Source: Chondrilla cf. caribensis
Taxonomy: Eukaryota > Porifera > Demospongiae > Chondrillida > Chondrillidae
Reading direction: 5' to 3'
Assembly (NCBI GenBank): GCA_964020155.1
Contig: OZ026555.1
Span: 410,001-474,000 of the forward strand
Length of the DNA: 64,000 nucleotides
The notes under the pieces are model-generated. The model had not been told where the DNA came from. It did not search any database and saw nothing but the letters and a program-made list of their open reading frames with translations. The position numbers and the translations under genes were made by a program. Positions within the stretch are counted from its first letter, which is position 1. Each line of letters opens with the position of its first letter. Shown here one piece after another: positions 44,401-58,427 of the stretch.

Positions 44401-47400
44401 ACACATACGTACGTACGTATGTACGTACCTACACATAACAAGCAGTCCAACTTGCTTGGGTACGTATCTTGAAGGGTGCACTACGTACGTACGTATATCT
44501 GTACTTACCATCAGAGGTACGTACTCACTATCAGTGCTGGTTGATATATGTAGTTATACGTACATGAGCTAGAGACTGAGTGAGGTATATGTATTATCCA
44601 AGAGTATGTACGTACAGTATACACATACATATTATGTTCCAATGTACTAAGCGCATTATACTCTGTATGAGGTGTGCTTGTGCTGTAAAGTTTGTAGAGG
44701 ACTTCCCCATCATAGTTTGTCTGAGATCAGTGTGTACTTACCCACAGAATATATGTTCAAGTGAATGATGCATTCACACACAGTACAAGGTTTGGTGTAA
44801 AGTGCTGGTTGGGGTGTTAAGCTGTGATACAGTTCAGTTGTGAGTTGAGGTCATGCATTATTGGTCTGAATTCTGTAAAGGACTTCCCCGCATAGTTGGA
44901 CTGGGTTGCTGTGTCCTTATGTAAACAGGACAAATGGTGATACAAATCTGAACAAATCTGAACATTGCAAGAGAGGAACACTGGGAGTTGATTGCTTGCC
45001 CACCAACCAGGGGAGCCTCCAAACCTCTGGGGACATTGATATGAATTCCCCTCGTCTGACTGTCCACTTTTCAGAGATCAATAATTATTCTAAACAAGAG
45101 AGTTGATTGTTGGGACAAGCACACTTTTTTGACTTACCCAGAAATTTGTATTAAACTTAAAACCAAGTTCAACTCAAATGCACTTCCACACATGTATACG
45201 TACGTACAATGTACCTGACAAAGTTCTGTATTAGGTCCTCGTCAGTGTGTGTTAACGTGACATGGCTCCTTGTTGCTTCCCGGATGAGTGTGCTAACCCA
45301 ACCCACCCCACTGTTGTGCCACTGCCAGCCTGTGTTGCCCCGACATGTTTCAGTGTTGCCTCCATGTTAGTGCATGTAGCAGGACACCTCGTGTTCAAAT
45401 TCATCTCTTTCAAGTTCATTTGTCGAGTTTCCATAGCGGATGTCTGAAATGTTGCACCCATTGCCTCTTAACATGTTTGTTCCTGAATGTAAATAGATAT
45501 ATGCATAGATCAATGAGTCTTTATGGATGTGCTTATGATGATGATGATTATTTTGCATTGGTCATGCTTATCCAGTTACATTGGACAATTGGACAAGGAG
45601 ACTTGAATGATTGTGTGTATGTGCAATCTAACAGAATATGTACACTGTGCGTGTCCTGTACGTACATACCTACGTATGTGTGTAAGTAACAGGACGTCCA
45701 TGCACACGTATATACATACATATGCATATGCGTGCATGTCTCTGTACAAAGTGTTGCAGTTTTAGGATCTACGTATTATGATACACACATGCACACATGC
45801 ATAGTATTAATAGTAACAATGTGTTATGATAAAGGCAGAAGTGAACAGGACGTAGACAATCGGGTATAGTTCTTATTGCATAATTGTCTTATCTACGTAA
45901 TGAATGAGGTCATAGGTACATACATATGTAGGTACACAAAACCGTGCACGAATGCACACGCACACACACACAGAGATACGTATGCTAAGCTACCATTTGT
46001 AATGTTATATATTCCCCTTTTATTGTACCATGACATCTTATAAACAAGATACTAAATGGAGGGATTTGTTTGGTTTCAGGACCAGATTAACTTGAGTAAT
46101 GTGATCATATGCGATTACCCCTGTTCTCCAATGCTAACCACCACACTTGTCACAGTAGATATGGACAGAGAGCTTCAGTAATAAGGTACTACTGTTCACT
46201 GTATCCCATACAAAATGCTTGGTGACCCTTTCTACTTGTCAAATTGCTTTGAGATCATCGTCTGCAGACAATCACACAAGGTGGTATCCTGGGGTCTCCT
46301 GTAGTGTTTGTACTTGTATCCTTGTGTGTGCACAGTTTACCTATGTATGTTTGTCTGATGTGCTCATAGGATATCGCACACCACTAGACCTCCGAGAGAC
46401 GACGAACAGGACGGAAGGGAGTACTACTTCATCAACGAGGGCACGTTCACTGCTGCAGAGGAAGCTGTAGGTTGGACCACAACACTATGACAAGTTGGGG
46501 GACTGAGCAGCCCTTGAATACATACTTATATGACCACATGATGAGATCTCCCCATCATTATAGACTGTAATGAGTGAACCTCTATAATCTACCCACATGT
46601 TGAGATCTTCCCATCATTATAGACAGTAATGAGTGAACCTCTATAATCTACCTACATGTTGAGATCTCCCCATCTACATATGTGCATGTATTTCCTTTTC
46701 CGAGTGAATCTCCATAACCCAAACATGTTTTGCACGTGTGTGTATATATGTAAGGTATGTGCACATGTGTACACATCCTTTTCTCTTCTCCTAGAATTCA
46801 CTGTGTGTCCTTTGCATTGAAATTAGACCACACTCAAGTTCATTACACCACCATGGTTGCCAAGCAACACAAGTATAAATAAACAATGTACATAAGAGTG
46901 CATCCCACTAGCTAGTGTGTACTCAGCATCCCATGAGTGAGGCTGAAGCCCCTCTTGAACACTGCACATTCCACTTGTCATTATTCACCACCACCACACT
47001 AACAGAGGTGTAGTCATGTCCCCCACTGCCATTCCTACAGAGGTGTGCTCATGTTTCCCACTGCCACTTCCACATACATACATAGGTGTGGTCACACCCC
47101 ACTGCCACTCCCACATACGTACGTAGGTGTGGTCACATCCCACTGCCACTCCCACATACGTAGGTGTGGTCACATCCCCACTGCCACTCCCACAACACCT
47201 TGTCCTTTGTCTATTTGTGTGCTCCCCCACTCACTCACTCACTGCAGGGTGACTTCCTGCAGTCTCAGGACCGTGCCAACTATCGATATGGTCTCTCTGT
47301 GGCTGCTGTGGAGATGGTGGCTCAGCATGGATTAGCCTGTGTAGTACACATGGGGATTGAGGTGTGTGTGTGTGTTCATACAAGTGTACTTACATGTATG

Positions 47401-47893
47401 TACATTTACACATTGTGCACTCATGCCTATAGACTGCAGTGTCCAAGAAAACCCATTATGTCTACCAACTGATGTGGCACTGTATATATGTGCTGGGTGT
47501 ACACATTGCCCTCTTTCCATCCACATACGTATGTACCCACAATGCAACATTAATACTGCATATCAAGTTTATCATGGAGATAACCTCCAACCTTGCCTAT
47601 TGTTAATGTCACTATTTTGTCAAAAAAGGAGCATGTATACATATGTGTGTGGGGGATGGTCAACGTGCCCACATACCAAACTGGTACACAAGCAGTATTA
47701 GGCTATTTGTAACTTGCACATACCGTACTTCCTGTACATGCTGTACTTCCTGTATATGTATGTACGTATGTGTATGGTAAAGATTTTTGTGTGTGATGTA
47801 CTGTATGTGCATACTTCCGTATGTAGGGAGCTCTTGAATTGAAGGGTACCTATTTTGAGCCCCGTTATGTTCTGACAGTGCCTATGGATCCTG

Positions 47894-47958
<65 letters not shown>

Positions 47959-48305
47959 TGCTTGTGTGTGCTTGTGCATGAACATGTACGTATACGTACA
48001 TACATAGATAGAAGTGACTTTGTGAGTACCTTCTATGCATACGTATGTATGTAGTATAATATGAAGCTTCAATATATCATCTTGTACGTACATCCAGGAA
48101 CTTTATGTATTCAACTGTGTGACTTGTATTGTACTAGTGCCACTTGAAGAGACTCCATCGTAGGCAGTGCTTCAGCCAGGATGACATGGTGCATGCCCTG
48201 GAGGAGGGGGAACAGTGTAAGACCCTCAACCGAGACTACCCAGGATTCTTTGATGCTATTATCAACTGTGGTGAGTGGGACACACACACACACACACACA
48301 CACAC

Positions 48306-48390
<85 letters not shown>

Positions 48391-49772
48391 ACAGACACAC
48401 ACACACTGCTTCACACTCCTTTAGATTCACTGGACGATGCCTACAAATCACTGCGGACCTTAGTGGTAGAATATGCAGGGATCACTCCAAACTCACTCAT
48501 TCAGTCCACTGACTCGATACCACCATCAGCACTCCAGCAGAGGTGGATGCCAGAGAAGGATCACGATGCATTGACAGACAACAGTATCCAGTACTTGTCT
48601 GAAGGGGAAACGGCCACCACCAGCTACACGCACCAGAGTGGTCGGTCGAGTGATGCTGGACCAAAGCATGAACAGAACACAAGTACAGCTGAAGCCTCCA
48701 CTGTTCTCCAACCCTCTGGAAATGAACAAGACACTATAAGCACCGGGGGGACCTCCACTGTGCTCCGGACCGTGTCTGGGAATGATGTGAAGCTGTTTGC
48801 CCATCACGAGGAGCCCTCTCATGGTCAGCCACCCTCAAAGTTGAAGAATATACAAAATGTTTCCAAGTCGTGGTCGCGGCCATCCACATCGACGAGCCAA
48901 CACTCTGCATTCAGCTACAGCAGAGGACAGACCAAGAGCGAGGTCAGTATGGACACTTACATCAACATGGAGTATATGCACACCTACGTATATCAACAAG
49001 CAGTATACGTACATACGTATGTACACCACCCATGGCAACATACAGTATATGCACACCACTTACAGCAACAAGCAGTACATATAATATGTATGTACACCAC
49101 CCATGGCAACATACAGTATATGCACACCACTTACAGCAACAAGCAGTACATATAATATGTATGTACACCACCTACGTATGGCAACATGCAGTATATGTAT
49201 GTACACCACCTACGTATGGCAACATGCAGTATATGTATGTACACCACCTACGTATGGCAACATGCAGTATACGTATGTACACCACTTACAAGCTCCCTAT
49301 GCTAGCTCTACTCTACAATCTTCACCCTGCCAAATCCACCCTATAAGCCATCCACTACAAGTACCCAGCACAGCATACCTACAAGATAACAACCATATCC
49401 ATTCACTGCAGTACGTGATTCTTTGGTATGTGTGTGTGTGTGTGTGCAGAACCTGGAGTACTTGGGATCAAGGACACTTCAGAAGGCTATGGAAGCCATT
49501 CAAAGTGGCAGAATCCGTAGAGCACCCACCACGCAGTTGTCACGACATTCTGGCAGGTGGGCATGCTGATACACATGACACACATACATATGTATTTATT
49601 TCAATTGTTGACCGTGCTACATTATTCCCTGTAAAGTTTTGTGTATGGTGTTCTTTTATCAATAATTTTACATACATGTGTGGGAGAACATTTTTATAGT
49701 ACGTGATATTCTGTGCTTACACCTGAATACAAGGTGGTACTAGGTACATATTATAATACATATATACTTATG

Positions 49773-49861
<89 letters not shown>

Positions 49862-50362
49862 CAGTGGGATGAAAATGGAAATCATGAGATCCCCTTCAAC
49901 CTTGATAATGTTGAGCTATTGTTAAGTGTCTGCCACTGGTCAATCTCCTATGTATGGAGATATCATGGACACCAATGTACATCTATGGTTTTGAGATTTT
50001 AGACTGTTACCGGCCTGGTGTCCCAGATTGCCTCTGTGTTCCATATCACCTAGTGCCCCGAAATACCCTGTTCTACTCTATGCACATGGTGCACTGGTCA
50101 GTCATTGTGTTCACAGTTTCCTCTTGTCTGTAGTGCCACTACCCCCAACATTGAAGATCGCAGTCACAATGGCCACCAGGTTGACTCCACCTACATCCCC
50201 ATGATGGAAGAGGTTGAAAGGCTGTCTGTTAACGGAGGCAGCATGGACGACAATCATGACATTAGCACGATAGATGCCTCCAGTATTGTTTCTGGATCCA
50301 CGTTCTCAAGATCATCTATAGGGTCGACTTTCAGCCCGGTACAAACCCCGTCACCAGTTTGA
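40852..50362 (+). CDS. LRGUK: LRGUK (leucine-rich repeat and guanylate kinase domain protein)
   Basis: Nineteen exons with closing phases: 40852-40893, 40954-41055, 41132-41213, 41307-41407, 41684-41765, 41977-42101, 42373-42426, 42784-42873, 43065-43145, 43407-43493, 43783-43889, 44271-44390, 46370-46466, 47248-47361, 47827-47895, 48138-48270, 48425-48942, 49450-49556 and 50134-50362; 779 aa (human about 825). An in-frame stop lies just before the ATG. Leucine-rich repeats span about residues 50-290 (LETLNLSYNNVT, LTQLNLANNQIT, LDLSNNQISGLRGL, LDLRQNPIQ). The LRR cap is followed by a guanylate-kinase-like domain, about 355-550 (GPLGAGKG, GISHTTRPPRDDEQDGREYYFI, NYRYGLS, YFEPRYVLTVPM), then a Ser/Thr-rich tail. 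Mammalian LRGUK acts in sperm head shaping and axoneme assembly. The P-loop lacks the usual Ser/Thr after Lys, so kinase activity is doubtful. Confidence 0.95.
41766..41976 (+). other. Probable U12-type GT-AG intron in LRGUK (intron 5)
   Basis: Donor GTATCCTCAC; branch element TTCCTTAAG with its A about 13 nt before the acceptor CTGTAG. The join gives LNLSKNNIQLIQGL, preserving the leucine-rich repeat. Confidence 0.7.
43915..44048. repeat. 19 bp repeat (CCTTCTCATCCCACTCCAC)
   Basis: About seven pyrimidine-rich units in LRGUK intron 43890-44270. Confidence 0.9.
44391..46369 (+). other. Large LRGUK intron splitting the guanylate-kinase-like domain
   Basis: Nearly 2 kb, the longest LRGUK intron. 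It holds two degenerate copies of the end of the preceding exon (AGAGGACTTCCCC near 44696, AAAGGACTTCCCC near 44877) and a fragment of the second MITE family near 44448. No other exon seen. Confidence 0.6.
47896..47956. repeat. (GT)n starting at an LRGUK donor
   Basis: Begins directly after ...GATCCTGAG. Confidence 0.95.
48281..48400. repeat. (CA)n microsatellite in LRGUK intron 48271-48424
   Basis: Starts ten bases after the donor GTGAGTGGGA and fills most of the 154 bp intron. Confidence 0.95.
49008..49290. repeat. Nested 31-74 bp repeats (ACACCACC...GGCAACAT)
   Basis: Two longer copies with CCCATGGCAACATACAG are followed by three shorter ones with CTACGTATGGCAACATGCAG. In LRGUK intron 48943-49449. 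Confidence 0.9.
49776..49856. repeat. (GT)n microsatellite
   Basis: About 40 GT units in the last LRGUK intron. Confidence 0.95.
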
Positions 50363-50769
50363 TTTTGATTCTACTCAGTTGGATTCCCATTTCCATGTTT
50401 CTTAAGTCGCCACTTTTCCCCATGCAGTGCATGTCTTCCTACCATGCATGGACCCATTTCAACTTCAACGCACTTATCAATTTCCATTTGGAGATTCTGA
50501 CCTTGGATGACCTGACAACCTATTGCTCATTGTACTTTTGCACTTGTTGTTACCTAAACTAGGAAACTATGAATATCATTATACGTATCTTATTCAACCA
50601 TTAAGAATGGCCAATGAATATACTTGAATGTCACTGCAGGTGTACGTAGTAGTGTGAAAGTCCGATTTGTTTCCACAGTGGTTGTGTAGGTTTCCTACTA
50701 CCCTCCCCTTCACCATTCCTGCGGGTTCCTGGAAACTTCCCCTACCGAAAAGGGGATCCTGTTGGTATG

Positions 50770-50823
<54 letters not shown>

Positions 50824-51533
50824 CACCATTCATGTAGAAGAGATAGAGTTGACCCTGTACTTGTGGGAGTCACTATGATGACACACAGCAGAGCCTTGCG
50901 ATTGAATTCCCCGGGGGACCAGCCGAAGTGGTTGCCAATCAAGGCGGTCCTAATTCCATGTTGGTTGTGTGTATGAGACAACATAGTACAGTGGAAACAG
51001 TCTGTAGTGGCTACCTTTGGGGCCTGAAAATGTGGATGATTCCGAGAGGTTGCCTGTACACGTAGGTCAAACTGCACTCTATAGATCATTTTGGGACTTA
51101 GTAGCCCGGCTGTTATGGAGAAGTGACCTGCCACCGCAACAGGCTTCAATGTGCAAAATTCCCAGGACTGGGAGATAGTGGTCCTATTACAGAGGTGGTC
51201 ATTACGTGGGGTTCTACATGAGCGGTCTATAGTATTTTAATATAGGTAAGAATTACATTACATCATTGGCATGTGACGAGATGTCCCATGTACTGTACTA
51301 CGTGTAATATTACTACTGCTGGAGACATTGTAGGGGTATTAAGGGTCTATGGTAGGGCAACACCGTTTGCGAGCAGTTAATTACTTCCGTTTTGACAACA
51401 TTTTATAAGGTCCGGTATGTGCGGTGCTAGCAGTGTGTGTCTCCCTGTGCGTGCTGTTGACAATCGACAATAGAATATTTGACTTATACTAGTTGGAACC
51501 AAATACCCTCATCACCATCTCGAGCCTGTAGAG
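50363..51533. other. LRGUK 3' flank and upstream region of the SAM-like gene
   Basis: Probable LRGUK 3' UTR, a (GT)n at 50771-50815, and an imperfect pair of MITE-like words (AACAGTCTGTAGTGGCTACC at about 50997). The proximal part (51340-51533) is presumably the promoter of the next gene, with no TATA box near the start. No exon seen. Confidence 0.5.
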
Positions 51534-52957
51534 ATGTCGAAAGCTTCATCCAAGCTGCCAAACGGTGAGTTCTCCTCGAGTTTTCCTACAGCGCGTGAGG
51601 TGGAAGCCTTTCTAGTGCTCACTGGTGTGGGAAAATCTTCGGCTGGTCGTGTACGCGGTATAATACGAGAAGTGAAAGGCTTCAAGGTTTAATTATTGGA
51701 CGGGTTTGTTTAGACGACATAGTTCTTTATGAGGAAATCCGACTTATTTGGGACGGACGTTTGTAATAAAACTGGTGCTACGTTCGCGGAGAACCATTTG
51801 TAGTGTGAATTGTAAGCTGGTGTTATCCTGGCAGCGTTTCGTTCGGGATAGCGCTAATTGGAACGAAGTAGTGAGTTGAGTGAGTGGAAGAGTGAGTTTG
51901 TGTAGTGCGCGACACCTTCTATGGTTAGATCCAGCATATTTGGTATTTCGAGTGCCTTTTACTAGCCCCTTCACTACTGTGTGGGTTAGGGTTAGGGACT
52001 GTGTGGTATGCGGTTGATACACTATGTTCAGTGTGAAGCGTTTGTGCAGAGAGGTTTCCTGGAGATTTCGTTTTACAAAGTTGTTTTTTTGCTGCTGCTG
52101 CTGTTGTTGTTGCTTTGTGTATGAAGTAGGCTCCCCGTACAGAATACTGGGGCAAAACTACAACCAGTGGACTTGGTTGCCTCCGTTTACAGGCTAAACG
52201 AACGTTTCAATATACTTAAATCTAACATTTCATGATAATATCAAAATTGTACTTCACATACATCTGTTTTTAGATTATCTTTAATGCCATTTGCATAACT
52301 GGTTAGTTTTTATCCTCACTATGATGTAATTGCAGTTGAATCCACTCACATCAGACTCCGAGGCCTATTTATTTACATGTCAACTGTATTTGAGCAGAAT
52401 TTGCTGCTGTGTATATACATGGTGTATGTCAGGAGCAGAGGGAGCCCGTGTGTTGCTCATTGTACAGTGAATTCTCATTAATCCGCCAAACCTTTCAATC
52501 TGCCACAATTTCCCAGTACAAATATAATGTACAGGTACCAATGAATACCCAGTTAATCCGCCAAACTCGTTAATCCACCGTATTCTTTGAAAACGAATTG
52601 CAGCGAATAAATGAGTATTCACTGTAATTTCACACTGGGAGGGGTTGTGTTAATGCTGCTCGCTGTATTCATCACCCAATCGATGTGCCATCTCTCACAG
52701 ACCCTCACCAGTGGAACGCCTCCAACGTGATAGCTTGGATCAAGGACCTTCAGGAAAAACATAGGGACAACCAATACCTGTCCAAGGTGAAGGTTGACCG
52801 CTATTCATCTTTCAAAGGAGAAGTCCTTTGCAATCTTAGGAGAGATATATTCCTTGCCTTTGAGCCAGGGTTTGCTGGAGAGCTGCTGTTTGAAGACCTT
52901 CAAAGGAGAAAGCGCAGTGAGTTGACCTGTGTTCACCCACCTTGGGATATTTGATGT

Positions 52958-53001
<44 letters not shown>

Positions 53002-56000
53002 GGTTAAAGTTTTCAGGGAATACTGTTGGTTTTTCCTTTTCTGTGAGAGTGCAGTTATTTCATGTATTATCCGTGTTCCCTACACACTTGCTATGTCTGT
53101 GCTTCATTGTTGTAGTTGCCAGTGAATTGAGAATCCACAGAGAGTCTAGTGGATCGCGACCTTCTCGTAGGAGTTCGGAATGGGGCAAGGCTGCTACCAT
53201 GTCAAACAAACAGAGTCAGGACTACCCACAAGACAAGTACACCTCACCTCAGCCTATGATGCGAGGAAGGGACCGAATATACAATGCACACGTCGACCCT
53301 TACAAGGAGGAATTCCTGGACACTGACGAGTATGTGTCAGTTATATTGGAATTTGGGGAGCTCCCTGATCCGGACTATTGTGAGTTGGGGGATTTTGGAC
53401 CAGTAGCTCCTGTGTGTGTTAGCTGTGTACTCTGGAACTGTGTTTATTCAATATTATCATTGTTATGATAACAAAAATTCATTTTATGTGTGGTATGGGT
53501 CATACAGTAGGTACATACGTAATACAACAGTACAATATCATACTATACATACAGTACATATAGTACATACATACAGTACACACAGTACAAGTACAGTACA
53601 CACAGTACATACAGTACATACAGTACATATAGTACATACAGTACATACACAGTACATACAGTACACAAAGTACATAAAGTGCACACAGTATATACAGTAC
53701 ATACAAAACACAGTTCACACAGTACATACACAGTACATACAGTACATACGCAGTACATACAGTACATACAGTACACACAGTACACACAGTTCACACAGTA
53801 CATACACAGTACATACAGTACACACAGTACACACGGTACATACGCAGTACATACAGTACATACAGTACAAACAATGCGTACAGTACACTAAATACATGCA
53901 GTACCTACAAAACATACAATACACACAGTACAAAACATACAATACACACAGTGGATGATGTGAAGACATGTTTATTTTGGTATAATTACACAGACTTCAC
54001 TGACACAAACAGGATTCTTCGTGCCATTTTCAACCTGACCCCTCCAACTGGGAAGAATTTCTCCACCCATCTGGAACCTCTGCTACCGGAGTTACTACAG
54101 GTCCCTCTGTTTGGGTCGCCCATGTCCTGTGCTGGAAACGAAGATGCAAACACTGAATCTTTGAGAGCCGGACGTATTTGTCTGGTCACCCAAGTCGACA
54201 CAGTGATGGGGAGCTTGTTCCACAACCACCTCTGTAAGGGCACCCGTCAAGCTGAGACCATATTGCGATCAGCGTTCGATCTCCACCCTCAGATACAAGA
54301 GTTGATAAGAGATGACGTGGAGGGCCTGGTACGCCCACCTCCCGTACTCCTCATTCCCCGCACAGCCCCGCCCGAATCAGCCAGCACGACGGTTTTCGAT
54401 TTCCAAGACAAGAAGATTTTGGATCTCAAGAAGAAGTCGTCAGATGGCGGTTATAACTCTTCGGACGAAGGCAAGCCATCAGCAAAGGGGGGAAAGGACG
54501 TTCAGAAGCAAAAACTGTCAAAGGTTGTGAGCGATGTCTCGATCCATTCAGAAAGGGACAAGACAGTGGGCTGGAAGGCAGAAATGCCCAGTTCTGCCAT
54601 TCAGATAAATGCCTATTCGGTTGATGATACGCTCGGCTTGGAGTGGAATCCCAGTCTGACTGTCCCCTTCAGTGTCAACGGGATGCAGAAAGGTCCTGTC
54701 GAGCCGCATGATGATCGGTACATCTCCTTGGAGGTTCAAAATCCCTGGCCATTCTCCATTGGGATCAGCCTGCGTGTGTTCGCCCTCAGCCGTCCCTACA
54801 GCCCAGAGATCGTGTTCCCTGGCCCATATTCGGGGCTACACATCCTGGAGAAGCAGGGAGTGTGGAAGCTCAATGCTGAGCTTCACTATGAGCAGAGCGA
54901 GTGGTGCATTCTTGAGCTACTCGTGTGCCAGCTCTCTCCAAAAAAGCACTGGAACATCCAGCGCCATGCTGTAGTTGTGAAGAAGCATGTGTAAGTGGGA
55001 CGTACCTCATTACGTGTTGCTTTATGTCTTGCATAGCAGTCACATCCTTGATGTACTTGAACTCCTTGCTGTGACTTCACCGTCAATTTTTGATGATGTC
55101 TCAATGATGTTTGGTGTGCTGTGTGTTTCGGTAATGTCCGTTGTTTCAATGATTTGTGTTTGTGTCTCATTTTCTTGTGCAGTAAACATCCGCTGCTAAA
55201 GAGAGCTCCTCATCTCGAGCCCATTAAGAAGGTATGCACATACCTACAATCTCAAGTGACTCCCACTGTTGTGTTATACTGGAAACACCGGCTAATGCAC
55301 TTGTTGTTCTCTGTTATTGTTTGTTGTTTTCGCTACTATTGCAATGCTATATCCAGCTGTTGTGTTTTATGACAGTATGAGTCTTACACTGTTGTTGTTT
55401 GTTGTTGTCGTTATTATTATTGCTATCAATAAGGTACAGTACCTTCCAGCTGTGACGTTACACATAAAGTATTTGCCAATTCTCTGCTGTTAATTTTCCT
55501 TTGTTCCAAGTAGAGGGTTTCCGAACTGTTGATTCCTTCAGTTTTCACTGCACTTCATCTTCAATTTTAGTGTCAGTTTTTAGTTTCAAGCTGTTAGTTT
55601 CCAACAGCTATCAAAGTATGTTCCCACTCTCTCTGCTACACTCTTGTACATGTACGATATTCTTAGAGGACAATATCTCAATCCATACAAGCGTAGTTGG
55701 TCTCCAATTGCGAGTCCAATGAAGTTCAATTCGTTTAAATAGAATTTCTGGAAAATTTAATGATGACACACTTTTTCAAAAATCTGTTGTCTAGAATGTC
55801 CATATCTGAAAAGTACAATTTCTGAGAATTGCAGTCCATTCCAGGGTTCCCAGGGGTATGACTTTATTGTATGTAGTATGTTTTGTACAAGAGGATTTTG
55901 TACTCTGTACTTTTCTGACTCGAAAAGGGGCTGATTTGAGATTCTTGAGGAATGGCTTGTGAAGGGGACTATATTAAATTGAGTTACTGTCCCTGTCGAC

Positions 56001-56660
56001 TGTGTTACCCCTGGTGACGCATGGTATTTCCTTAGTGCCACATGCCATAAGGTTTTGGATCCATGCCTACATACGTACACGCTTATAGGTCTTGTGGTGA
56101 AACCCAATATCACACGAAATGACATTGTTTTGATTGTGGTGATTGTTGAAGCGTATCCCCATGGTAACTAGGACAAATAGTGTACATTGGAGCCCACTTG
56201 TATGGTTTGGATGAATAAAATTAATCTTATTTTCAATACATCAGCTGTTGATCATGTGATGGTCACACTAACCAAAATCATCTTGCAGCTCAGTGACACA
56301 AGCTATTTTAACACAAATTATTTATCCAATTTCGCTTTTTCCAGTCCGATAATCTCAAGGCTGTTATTGGATGGTGCGTGCACTTCGTTCTGTCTAACAA
56401 TGCCACTCACATGAGCAAGTCCTTTGCTGAGGCCAAAGTCATTCTCACGCAGCTATTGAACCTTCCAGATTTCCACCGTCCTGAGATGAGGTGTTTCGTG
56501 GTTGGATGTCTGGCTGTGTTCGCCAAAATTTTATTTGAGTGAGTTTTATGTGTGTGCACATGTATGTGTATATGTAATGTGCATATGAACTAGTGTCTCT
56601 ATATGTATGATGTTTGCTTGTCTATATGTGTGTGCATGCACACACACACACATGCACACC

Positions 56661-56717
<57 letters not shown>

Positions 56718-58200
56718 CACACAACACACGCACACACGCGCGCACACGCACACACACACACACACAGTGATAGAACATTCTGCCTACTGTATGCTTCCAT
56801 ATAATAATATACATCTATTTTCTCTTGTCCAGAACAACCGGAGCGAGACGTTTCATCAGCTGTCTGTTAGCCTTTCACAGATCCAGCAAGGAGCTGCTGG
56901 ATGCTGCCAGAATGACCCAAAACCCCAGAATGATTAACTTGTGCCATTTGACAGAAAGACTGCTGGATACCATCAATTTGGAGAAGATCATTGAAAAGCA
57001 GAAGCTGCCTAGTGAGTGGGTGTATGCATAGAAGGAGGGGGAGGGTGTGAGGGGGGTGAAGGAGGGAGTGAGGAGGGAGGGGATGAAGGAGGGTGGAGGT
57101 GGGAGGGTTGAAGAAGGATGGATGAAGAAGGGAGGGTGGAGTGAGGAGGGAGGTGAGGGAGTTCATCCAGTTGAATTGAAGATATACGTAGATTAAATTT
57201 TTCTCTATCTCTCCCAGAAACTGTCACCCCACCCTGGGATCTGACTGAGACACGGTTCAGATCCCACAAGAAGCTACCAGTCGGGCCCCTTTCCAGGGAA
57301 CAGTTCATCGATGTGGACAGCTCCAGCAACAGTTCAACCAACCTCTTCCTACCTAGCAATCCAGTTGACGAGGGAGTGACAATACAAGTCTGTAGTTTGT
57401 CCTCCGATGAGGTCTTCAAACAGATGAAGTTGGGTGATTTGGCTGGCGTCGTCTGCCCACTTGCTTGTGTGCACATAACTACAAGCCCTCAAGAAGTCAG
57501 CCTGAAACGACCCTTCGTGCTGAATGTCTTCATGGTCGATGATTCCTCTCAGAGCACCTCTTCCCAGTACATTGTCATGAAGGCCACCGACTTCAAGGGC
57601 CCCTGGACCGATTGTACAGAAAGTTTCGACTTGCTACAGGAGAAGGAGGATTCCAGGGTGACAAAGATCTCCATGAAGTCTCCTCTCCTTGGCTGGATTG
57701 TAGCACTTCGTGTTGGATGGCAGCCCTCGGCAATTGCCCGACATGCCCTGAACAATCTCATCAAAGAAGACCCGATAACCATCAAGACGACGGTCCTGGT
57801 TTCCAATCCGTCCGTCAGAAACGCCCGCGATCGTCACATCCTTGTCGTCTTCGCTCCAATGAACTCCAAACAGTCCATCATCCGACCTCCAATGGAAGTG
57901 GCTGGCAGAGCATACAAGCAAATTGGGGACCAGCAGGTATTTCAGGCAGCTGTTGGAAAGCGGCTAAGAGTTGAGCTGTCAGGGAATTTTGTCCCAGAGA
58001 AAGCAAGCGATTCTCTGGAACATGAGTTTTTTGCCCCGAAACTCAGTAACGATTGTACAGTCGAGAAATGGATCACTCTAGAAAGTGACGAGCCTGGGTC
58101 AAGTGGAGTGGAATTAATGGGCAAACTCAAGGTCTTTGATATCAAAGATGGAGGTAGAAAAAGTGAAGTACTAAACGTTCAGCTTGACTCTTCCTTCTAA
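51534..58200 (+). CDS. 970-residue protein with SAM/Pointed-like N-terminal domain, function unknown
   Basis: Eight exons with closing phases: 51534-51564, 52701-52916, 53116-53379, 53994-54990, 55183-55231, 56345-56538, 56833-57011 and 57218-58200. Residues about 11-80 (HQWNASNVIAWIKDLQ, FKGEVLCNLRRDIFLAF, GELLFEDLQRRKR) have the W..V..W...LC.L....F...L...L spacing of a SAM or Pointed domain. Next come a basic Ser-rich stretch, an all-helical-looking segment (DTNRILRAIFNL), a disordered SSDGGYNSSDEGKPSAKGGK linker and a beta-rich segment (ISLEVQNPWPFSIGISLRV). Then comes a helical segment (about 520-640) and a second large beta-rich region to the end (VCPLACVHITTSPQEVSLKRPFVLNVFMVDD). I do not recognise the family beyond the N-terminal domain. 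A SAM-type adaptor is the cautious guess. Confidence 0.75.
52463..52626. mobile_element. Pogo/Tigger-like MITE (third copy)
   Basis: TA-flanked, CAGTGAATTCTCATTAATCC left end with inverted right end (reverse complement CAGTGAATACTCATTTATTC). It lies in the first intron of the SAM-like gene. The interior is collinear with the copy at 14241. Confidence 0.85.
53520..53950. repeat. 9-10 bp repeat (CAGTACATA)
   Basis: About 45 irregular CAGTACATA/CAGTACACA units fill the intron 53380-53993. They make long spurious frames on both strands. Confidence 0.95.
56639..56766. repeat. (CA)n microsatellite
   Basis: CA repeat with short CG-containing interruptions (CACACGCGCGCACACGC) in intron 56539-56832. 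Confidence 0.95.
57030..57165. repeat. GGAGGGAGTGA purine-rich repeat
   Basis: Irregular GGAGGGA/GGATGAA units, nearly pure purine on the plus strand, filling most of intron 57012-57217. Confidence 0.85.
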
Positions 58201-58427
58201 TTTTGTCCGAACGAAACTACAACACTGCATTTCCCATGTTACTATATAACATCTGTATATTTTTGCATGTCCTTTTGACTCTCGATACATGTACTGCAAT
58301 TGGGTTATGCTAACTAAGCAGCATTAGTTTTTGTTTAATGTGTACTATAAGTACGCACTTCAGTTATATTTCTGTGAATACCTTATGGAAATTATGTCAT
58401 ACAATAGTATACCCAGTGAATCGAAAG

